A stretch of DNA of 64,000 nucleotides from the NCBI GenBank assembly GCA_028704435.1, contig JAQWFL010000009.1:1-64000 (forward strand), written 5' to 3'. Origin of the DNA: Anaerostipes sp. Lineage in GTDB: Bacteria > Bacillota > Clostridia > Lachnospirales > Lachnospiraceae. Position numbers and translations under genes: made by a program. Below are positions 42,957-50,948 of the stretch, one piece after another. Within the stretch, counting starts at the first letter, position 1, and the number at the start of each line of letters is the position of its first letter. Under the pieces are notes generated by a model. That model was not told where the DNA came from. It saw nothing but the letters and a program-made list of their open reading frames with translations, and ran no database searches.

Positions 42957-43505
42957 TCACTGTTCAATTTTATAATGCTTACCCATCATTATCTGTTCAA
43001 TAATATCCGTTAATTCTTCTACTGAAATTCGATTTTCATCATATATCCAGAATATAATAATCTGTGTCAATGCACCACTTAAAAAAGCTGCACCATATGG
43101 ATTCTTATATGTTTTTGCATGTAAACTTGCCACCTCATTGATTTCATTTGCAATTGCCTGATGCAACAAGAATTCCATATGATTCTCGGCAATAATTCGA
43201 AGCAAATTCTCATGTGTATCTATATAATTTGAGAAACTTTCCACGAAATTGTGCACTTTGATTTCTCCACAAAAATTTGTTTCGTCAAAGTATTCCTTTG
43301 CTGAACTCTCGAGATAATATAAAAGAACTTCATCTTTATCTTTGAACAAATTATAAAATGTGTGTCTGGATAAGTCTGCTTCCTTACAAAGCATACGCAC
43401 AATAATATCCTTATACCCCATTGTTTTCATAAGACGAAGCAGCGCTTGGGCAAACCAGTTCATAGATTCGATTGCTATTGGGTTTTCTCCTTTGTACATT
43501 GACAT
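42957..43505 (-). CDS. TetR/AcrR family regulator
   Basis: N-terminal HTH ALLRLMKTMGYKDIIVRMLCKEADLSRHTFYNLFKDKDEVLLYYLES. Confidence 0.85.
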   Translation of the reverse strand: MSMYKGENPIAIESMNWFAQALLRLMKTMGYKDIIVRMLCKEADLSRHTFYNLFKDKDEVLLYYLESSAKEYFDETNFCGEIKVHNFVESFSNYIDTHENLLRIIAENHMEFLLHQAIANEINEVASLHAKTYKNPYGAAFLSGALTQIIIFWIYDENRISVEELTDIIEQIMMGKHYKIEQ

Positions 43506-43577
43506 TTACCTCCAGTTTGTACATGTTCCCTTCAAAACATTGACGTATGTATAGGTTTCAAACAAAAAACTTATGGA

Positions 43578-44012
43578 ATGCCACTTTTTGCATTAGGTCT
43601 TAACATTGCCTGGGAGGTCATTTATACAGTACAGGGACTTGCAAACCCTAGCATACAGACTCCTGTGAACTTTATCTGGGCTGGATGTGACCTGGTGATT
43701 GTTTGCACCTACTTCAAATATGGGAGAAAACATTTCCCTGAAAATGCAAAAGCATATTTTGCACAAAATGTTACCATGTCTATTTTGTTTCTTGTTATGC
43801 TTTATAGAAGGAATTCTTCAGAAGGACAGTCTATGATTATCGCAGTGGCAAAATGGCTAGGAACTTTAGCACCTACGCTTCTTATGGGTATCTATCGTGA
43901 ATTCAATGTCTATATTGTAATGACTGGTATCATTTGCAGTGTGTGGGATTTACTTTATATCTACTTATTGAATAAGAAAATACAGGAAGAAAAAAACGTC
44001 GCTCTTAAATAA
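43578..44012 (+). pseudogene. N-terminally truncated polytopic membrane protein, resembling Pyr4/PaxB-type transmembrane terpene cyclase homologues
   Basis: YGMPLFALGLNIAWEVIYTVQG and several TM helices; reading frame open upstream to 43503 with no good start/RBS; family assignment from recall. Confidence 0.45.
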
Positions 44013-44301
44013 AGCCACGTTTTTTCTGATTATTTTCTTGTGTCTCCTTCATCAGTTTTAAAATATTCCTTATGAAGCATATGCGCTGAATAAACATTTG
44101 TCTGGTAATTCGGTCACTGCCATTCGAGCAGCAAGCGTAGAAAAAGTTCTGGAAAGTCTATATAGGCATTCTGCACAGATTTTACAAAGTCAATTACATC
44201 CATTCAATGATATCCTCTCATATGTCCATATATGACTGTAACAGTGGGGTATTTTGTGTTAGCTTCCATAAGCAATTTAATGCCGTCTGAATATTCTTAT
44301 C

Positions 44302-45231
44302 TCATAAGCTTTTTGCATACGCCAACAAACGCTCGTACTGCTTTTCATTCTGCTTTGCAATACCTTCTAGGACAATCGTATCAACTTCATCATTTAAGAC
44401 GTGTATTTTCCTATGACAATTGGGACATATTGCGACAACATTATCCATAGCATCTTTCCCACCATCGGCCAACCGCTTTACGTGGTGTTCCTCTAAATAT
44501 GGTTTATTACTGGCCTCATAAAACGGCGCATCTTCACCACACATCTGACATTTCCCATCTGCTATTTGCTTAACCATCTCTTTTATATATGGACTTCGAT
44601 AATAGACTACAGACTCTGTCTTTTGTGAACCTTTAGGTTTACTATCTGCAACCTGTTTTGCTAATTTTTCAGGAGACATTTGTTTTGCAGCAATTTCCTC
44701 TATATCCATTTCAACTTCCAGTTCTGTTTTCTTTGAATTCTCGCCGAAATTAAGCAATTCTATTACTCTTTGTTTATCCAAAACATTATTCTGTGCCAAC
44801 GCTGTTTGCTGAATGATATACTGATACATTTCCTTATTTGCTTCAAATAAATAACCAGTATTACCTCTACCAATTCTATTAAATGGTGCATCTGTTTTTG
44901 GTTGTAATTCCAACAGTTTATCCATTATATCTGATGTAATAATTTGCTCTAAAAACGGAATATATTGTGTATCCACACGCCAACCCTCATGCTGCCATTC
45001 TTCTGATAATTCTGTTGGTTTGTTTGCAGCATATACATCCTTTTGAGCAATACTCACTGCCATTATCTTTTTTTGAAAACTATGAATAATGATATCTCCA
45101 CGCTTCACTGATTTCATTTTCTCCCAATGTGAAACTCTCTTTCCACCTCTTCCAGACTGTGGTGCCCACAGGTATCCACCTCTGTATTCTTCATCATAAC
45201 TTTTATTTTGAAACACAAAAAAGTAATTCAT
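44302..45231 (-). CDS. EVE-like N-terminal domain fused to HNH endonuclease (predicted modification-dependent restriction nuclease)
   Basis: N-term MNYFFVFQNKSYDEEYRGGYLWAPQ...VKRGDIIIHSFQKKIMAVSIAQ; C-term GKCQMCGEDAPF...YLEEHHVKRLADGGKDAMDNVVAICPNCHRKIH; start at internal Met. Confidence 0.85.
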   Translation of the reverse strand: MNYFFVFQNKSYDEEYRGGYLWAPQSGRGGKRVSHWEKMKSVKRGDIIIHSFQKKIMAVSIAQKDVYAANKPTELSEEWQHEGWRVDTQYIPFLEQIITSDIMDKLLELQPKTDAPFNRIGRGNTGYLFEANKEMYQYIIQQTALAQNNVLDKQRVIELLNFGENSKKTELEVEMDIEEIAAKQMSPEKLAKQVADSKPKGSQKTESVVYYRSPYIKEMVKQIADGKCQMCGEDAPFYEASNKPYLEEHHVKRLADGGKDAMDNVVAICPNCHRKIHVLNDEVDTIVLEGIAKQNEKQYERLLAYAKSL

Positions 45232-45474
45232 AATTTTTTCACTCCTTCCATTTAAACAGTAATCTCCCATTAATATTACCCAGTTTCTAAACAAAAGCTA
45301 TTATTACTTTGTTTCATCAATATATCTTTTAATTACTGCAAAATCTCTATTTGTAGGCATGACTCTCGCGCTTGTCTGTGAAAACAAAATTTCCAGCAAA
45401 CTGTTCCCTAATTGCCTACGGGAATCTATCCAAAAATGCACGCCCATTTTCCGGGATTGTTAAGTCTTGGGGCC

Positions 45475-45605
45475 GAGCAAACACACGGTCTCAACATGGC
45501 ACGAGAACCTCAGATGAATGTCAGATTATCTGGTTTTCACTTTTTGGATCTGTCCGATTGCGGAAACATATCTACCGGTTTTTACGTTACAGGAAACATA
45601 TCCAT
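45475..45605 (-). pseudogene. Degenerate rlmD-like 3' end remnant (HVETVCLL plus VDMFP)
   Basis: Reverse-strand CATGTTGAGACCGTGTGTTTGCTC (HVETVCLL) and GTAGATATGTTTCCG (VDMFP), frame broken between them. Confidence 0.5.
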
Positions 45606-45680
45606 TGCTGATATTGTGTGAACGGGGAGAATGGTACATTCTCACTGCTTCCTATATAATACCGTCTGTTGCGACCTTAC

Positions 45681-45701
45681 CCACTCAAAAGAGTTGAGTG
45701 G
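45681..45701. repeat. Perfect 8-bp-stem hairpin in unexplained intergenic DNA
   Basis: CCACTCAA-AAGAG-TTGAGTGG. Confidence 0.7.
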
Positions 45702-45842
45702 TGATAGCGAATATTAGCCTTACTGCTTCAGCCCAGAAGATTACCGCCTCAACCCTCTATACCGAGTGGTTATTGCAAAAGCTACTCCACTGATTTCATC
45801 AGCATCAATTGTCAAGTATTTCTTTATAACTGAAACTTCCAT

Positions 45843-46786
45843 TTATTCTTCGTGGACTTCCCAATATCCATATCGCTTGCCGCCTTTGCGTTCTATAACA
45901 CCCTTTTCACGCAAGTTTTTAACTATACGTTCAATAGTACGCTTCGTAACATTCAGCGTCTCTGCGATTTCTGCCATCGTATGTTTAGGATTTTCTGAAA
46001 TCATTCTTATGATTTCTTTTTCCAAACCGACATCTAAACCGACATCATGTCGGTTTGGCATTTTGGAATCTGGTACTTTGGCACTTTGGAGTGCAGAGAA
46101 TTTCACCATGATATCTTCGCCATGAACGATGTACTCCGGGTCTTCGCTGCCAAGATTCTTACAGGCATCTCTAATCTTCTGAATACCACGTCCCCAGCTT
46201 TCAATATATCCGGCACGATAGAACACTCGTGCAATATCCGGATTGTACGGTTTCGATGCATGAGAGCCAAGAAGAGTCTCTGCAGTCCACCCAAACGGCA
46301 GCATACTGCAGTTACTGACGAACATGGCATCGTCCTCAATACGAATCTGCACAGGAACATTGTCTGCCCAATTGCAATGAATCAATGAATTAAAAACGGC
46401 TTCTCTCACAGCATCACGTGCAAACGGATAAGTTTCCACTCGTGTTTCCTTATGGTACGTAATGGCTGCTTTCAGATACTTCAAGTATATCAAATCAATC
46501 ACTCGGTCTGCCATAATAAGCAAAGAACCATGTACTTCATCCTGATACAATAATTCACTGCCTTCAAATTTTCCAATTTTTACATAGCAGCCACCAATAA
46601 CTTGTTCTGGATTTTATTAGGGATGTCCTCCAGTAGTTTCTTGGAATTTTTCACTCCAACAATCGTTCCGTCATCCCGTGTTCCAATATATATTTTTCCG
46701 CCCTGTGCGTTTGCAAAGCCACATATCCATTTCAGATATTCATCACGCCAAGACTCTTTCCATTCTATATTTTGACTTTCTGCCAT
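45843..46786 (-). pseudogene. AlbA_2/Schlafen-like ATP-binding transcriptional regulator (COG2865-type) with large internal deletion
   Basis: N-term piece MAESQNIEWKESWRDEYLKWICGFANAQGGKIYIGTRDDGTIVGV...EDIPNKIQ; C-term piece starts GGCYVKIGKFEGSELLYQDEVHGSL... in another frame; C-terminal HTH. Confidence 0.85.
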
Positions 46787-46921
46787 GTCAGAGCCTCCTT
46801 TCCCTCCGCAATGCGAAGTGCCTTATTTACTTAAAACGAACGCACTGCGCACGTTTTTTATATTATAATATTATCTACCCTGTGGCTAATTTTACTCAAC
46901 TGAATTACTATTCTGTTTTCC

Positions 46922-47206
46922 TTAATCAGAGATATTTAATAGCTGTATCATTCTATCTATTATCGGCTGTACCTGCCCAGCTCGGCATCTTTTCTCGAAG
47001 GAACCATTGGAAAATTGGTCTTCCCGGAGCAACATAGTAAGCAATGCAGTGTAAAGTTCGTAGTCTGCTTCTGGTAGTCGCTTCAATTCCTTCTCACTAT
47101 CTATCAGGTGCGTGACCATATAATCACTATAATTTTCTCTTAAGTCGTGTAGTTCTTCCAGTGCTTTGTAGTAAATTTCTTCCTGAAAATTGTGGCTTGT
47201 ATCCAA
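46922..47206 (-). CDS. DUF6508-like small protein or fragment
   Basis: YSDYMVTHLIDSEKELKRLPEADYELYTALLTMLLREDQFSNGSFEKRCRAGQVQPIIDRM. Confidence 0.5.
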   Translation of the reverse strand: MDTSHNFQEEIYYKALEELHDLRENYSDYMVTHLIDSEKELKRLPEADYELYTALLTMLLREDQFSNGSFEKRCRAGQVQPIIDRMIQLLNISD

Positions 47207-47237
47207 CTGCTGGAGAATCTTTTCTTTTAACTATTTA

Positions 47238-47530
47238 TCATAATTTTTCACTTAGCTCATCGTAATATTTCAAAATCAAGTCTACCAGCTCCGTACCGTT
47301 GATGCCACGGATGATTGGTGTGTTGTCTAAGTATTTTTGAGCATTCTTCGTATAATTAGAAAGCGACACAAACAGACCATAATCGCCCTCACGCATAGCA
47401 CCCTGAATGGTGGTTTCCTTAATATCGCCATCCTGACTCTTCACCTGAACAAGAATACGAGGAGGCAGCTCATCCTTATATGCTGTGATGTCAATTCCAC
47501 TGTCGCCTTTTCTTTCTCATATAGACACAC
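47238..47530 (-). pseudogene. Mrr-like PD-(D/E)XK restriction endonuclease C-terminal remnant
   Basis: DSGIDITAYKDELPPRILVQVKSQDGDIKETTIQGAMREGDYGLFVSLSNYTKNAQKYLDNTPIIRGINGTELVDLILKYYDEL. Confidence 0.7.
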
Positions 47531-47589
47531 TGAATATTCCCTCTTCGGCACATCCACTTTATTCGATGCTTCATGCATAGGCGATCCAT

Positions 47590-47786
47590 GTTTCCGCTTC
47601 TCTTTCACATAGTCCTTAATTTTCTGATAAGTGGCTTTCTCTATCACATCTGCCATACCCACATTCATTTCAATGTCGATTCTCTCAACACCTTTTTCAC
47701 GGGTTAAGAGCACAACTGTCTCGACATGGCTCTAGAGGACCAGAAGTACGTCATAGCCCCTCGTCCATATGCGAGAACATATCCAC
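47590..47786 (-). pseudogene. rlmD-like 3' end remnant with the extended clostridial C-terminal tail
   Basis: HVETVVLLTREKGVERIDIEMNVGMADVIEKATYQKIKDYVKEK; upstream VVDMFS in another frame. Confidence 0.65.
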
Positions 47787-47817
47787 TACATTATAGCTGA
47801 AAAGTCGCGGTTTCTCA

Positions 47818-47869
47818 ATAATCAAATAAGCACATGACACGTTTAAATGTCATGCGCTTATTTGATTAT
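47818..47869 (-). terminator. Long hairpin downstream of the flavodoxin-AKR gene
   Basis: ATAATCAAATAAGCaCATGACAcgtttaaaTGTCATGcGCTTATTTGATTAT. Confidence 0.8.
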
Positions 47870-47897
47870 ATTATTTATTGGCACAATTCTGTTTGAA

Positions 47898-49291
47898 TCA
47901 ATACCAATCATGTTTTTCATTTCGGTCAAGTGCTTTGATTTGCAGCATTTCCTCATCGGTCAACTCAAAATTATATAATTCCATATTCTCTTGAATGTGT
48001 TCAGGGTTGCTCGAACCCGGAATAACTACCACACTCTTTTGCAGATTCCAACGCAGAATCACCTGTGCAGGAGATACTTCATGTGCCTGTGCAATGGCAG
48101 AAATCACTTTATTACCAAGGAGTTCAGCCGTATGCCCTCTGCCACCCAGTGGATACCAGCCCTGTACAACAATTCCCAACTCCTGAATATATGGGATTAC
48201 ATCATTCTCTTGATAGTAAGGATGTATTTCATTTTGCACTAACGCAGGAGTAATTGTAACCTGCGGTAAAAATTCTTTCAACTCTTTCACATACCAATTG
48301 GAAAGACCTATGGAACGAATTTGTCCTTCCTCCACAAATTTTTCCATTGCTTTATATGCTTTTACATCGTTTGTATCGGGGTGGTGAAGCAGAATCATAT
48401 CTACATAGCCAATATTCAGCCTATCTATACAAGCCTGAATGGACTTCTCTGGATTTTTCATTTCATTCCCTGGATAGGTTTTGGTAATCACAAATATTTC
48501 TTCCCGCTTGATTCCAAGTTCATCTATTGCTTCCCGAATTGCTTTACCAACTTCTTTTTCATTTCCATAAGCAGACGCAGTATCAATTAGGCGGACACCT
48601 CTTCGCAATGCCTTCTTTACAGAATTAATGCACTCATCTCCATGCAGACTGTATGTGCCAAGTCCATTAATAGGCATTTCATAACCACTGTTCAGTGTAA
48701 CCGTATGGGTTTCAAAATTAAATTTTCTTATTTTCTCTGCACTTGTCGGTGTAATCTTCATTTCATTAAGCCACACTTCCACATCCTCCTTCGTATAATC
48801 AGCACTAAATCGTCTGCCCTCCATCCACTCTGCATCTTTCTCCAGTAGATGGAGATTATCAGCACTGGAACCTATTCCGCTGCTGTGAGAAGTACAAAAT
48901 GGTAAAATGGTCTTTCCTGTGAAATCATAACTTTCTAAGAATGTGCTGATAATTCTAGGTGCTTGTCCATGCCAAATGGGATATCCAACCAACACGGTAT
49001 CATACTGAGTCATATCCAAGGCATCTCCTGCAATAGCGGGTCGTGCATCAGGGTTATCCTGCTCCTGATCAGCTCGTCCATTTGTATAGTATGCTAAATC
49101 AGCTTCTGTATATGGGTCTTCCGGTACGATTTCATAAACATCCGCCTTTAAAATATCAGCAGCTTTTTCTGCTACGCTTTTTGTTGTTCCAGTATTGGAA
49201 AAGTACGCAACTAAAATTTTTCCTTTTGCTGTTTCTGTATTCACTGATGCATCCTCACTTAAAGAAGTGCCTGCTCTACATCCGGACAGCA
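47898..49291 (-). CDS. Flavodoxin + aldo/keto reductase fusion lipoprotein, signal peptide disrupted
   Basis: Lipobox CLLSGCRAG; ILVAYFSNTGTTKSVAEKAADIL (flavodoxin); C-term AKR LIDTASAYGNEKEVGKAIREAI, VDMILLHHPD, SIGLSNW; ORF 47898..49388 runs back into DUF262 DNA. Confidence 0.85.
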
Positions 49292-50825
49292 AACAAACTA
49301 TACGTCGCGTAGTCATCTGGAAGAATATGCTCGATGTCATATGAGGTCTTCGGATTTCTATCAATGTAGGCACTAAACTGAGATGCATATCCCATTTCCA
49401 GATTTACAAAATCAGTCAGGCGTGCCAACATGTGAAGCATGTATCTTCCTGTGAACTGGTTGAGTTCAAAGTCCTTTATGGAATCCAGTTTCTCGTTCAT
49501 TCTCTCCAGATGTGCCGTCAGCGTGATACCGACAGTCTTTACATCCTGGTTTCTGATTTGGCACATCACTTTGAAGAGCATCTGCTTGTTTGTATTCCAG
49601 TTGATCTTCTTGTAATTGAAAATACGTGTAGAAGCAAAAATATCAATGAACGTAGAAATGAGCTTGATTTTCTGGTCTATAACCGCAGGAGCATCATCCA
49701 CTCGAACCGCCGACATAATCACATAGTTCTGGTATGTGATGTCCCTATGCGCATTGTAGAAAACAGCTTCATAACCGCTTGTTACTGTCTCGGAGTATTT
49801 CTTAATTCGGAGATAAAGCTTTGTCATCAATGACATTTCTACTGTAACCAAGTCCTTATACTGCAACGGACTAACCAGTTGCATTTCACTCTTTGCATTC
49901 TGACGGACCCAGGTGTGGAACTTCTCACCAAGACGTTCAAAGTCACGATCCTCAGCGCCCTTCTTCGTTTCACGAATAGACTGAGCGTACTTTGCACGAA
50001 ACCATGCAGATATAAAATCCACATCCTCTGCTTTTACTGTTCCGCTACTTGATGCGCCAAAGGCTGTTTTTATATCATTGATGTTTCGTTGCCACTCTTT
50101 ATTTACCAGGTCTCGTTCTCTCTCATCCACCTGCTGAATAATAAAAACTTTCAGCATTTCAGCACTATTCAGGCTTAGACCACGGTCGTTCATGGTAAGG
50201 AAAATAGTATGTGCTTCATCTTCTGACGGAGTATCAATCTCCAATAGCAGCACTTTTCTAATGAGCCAATAGATGAAATACGGAAGCGCTTCACCTTTCA
50301 GTTCATCTGGGAACAGGTCCTCAATATCCACATATCGGACAACGAGGTTCTGGGTGCTTTCATTTGCAGCAACATGTGCAGTGTTTTCATTCCATAGCGC
50401 GCGCATGCAATCGTTTCGTTCAGGCACATCCAGATTAAATGACATCGTTCCAAAATCATCCTTATAAACAAGGTTGTCAAAGGAAACCGGCAGGAAAGGA
50501 ACCCCCGTTGTATGCTGCTGAAGATTTCTTAAATAAATCAACAGCAGAGTAAGGGATGTGATTCGCTGCTGACCGTCAATAACCTGACGAGGCGCAGTCC
50601 CGGTGCAAATGATGCTTCCCATATAATAGTAGCCATAATTCTGAACCTCTGAAGGCGAGTTATGGTTATCCGGGTCATAGTATTCCCGGAAGGTATCATA
50701 GAAATCAGAAATCATCTGATCAATCTGAGTGCGCCCCAGCGGTATTCTCTTTGATAATAATCCACTTCGAAGCGGCCCCTGGTAAGGATCGTTTCAAGTG
50801 TGTCAGTTTTATCTATCTTCTGCAT
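49292..50825 (-). pseudogene. DUF262/DUF1524 (GmrSD-like) protein, frameshifted near its N-terminus and 3'-truncated
   Basis: MQKIDKTDTLETILTRGRFEVDYYQREYRWG | frameshift | QIDQMISDF...APRQVIDGQQRITSLTLLLIYL; ends TSYDIEHILPDDYATY then SLFAVRM. Confidence 0.88.
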
Positions 50826-50948
50826 ATGTGTCACCTCTGGTTTTCAGCGTCAGTCTGGCATTTAACCGCCGACACCGATTTTCTAAATTATTCGTCCACC
50901 TTTGTAAAACTCACTAAAATTGTAATTCTGTTCATTATTGTTTTTTAT

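Noticed and set aside
44232-44450. Plus-strand ORF 44232..44450
   Set aside because: Overlaps the HNH gene on the opposite strand and has no domain or RBS support.
45372-45621. Plus-strand ORFs 45372..45611 and 45412..45621
   Set aside because: The minus strand of the same DNA carries rlmD-like motifs, so these are better explained as shadows of a scar.
46047-46388. ORFs 46047..46388 (+) and 46103..46360 (-)
   Set aside because: Alternate frames of the AlbA/Schlafen-like pseudogene.
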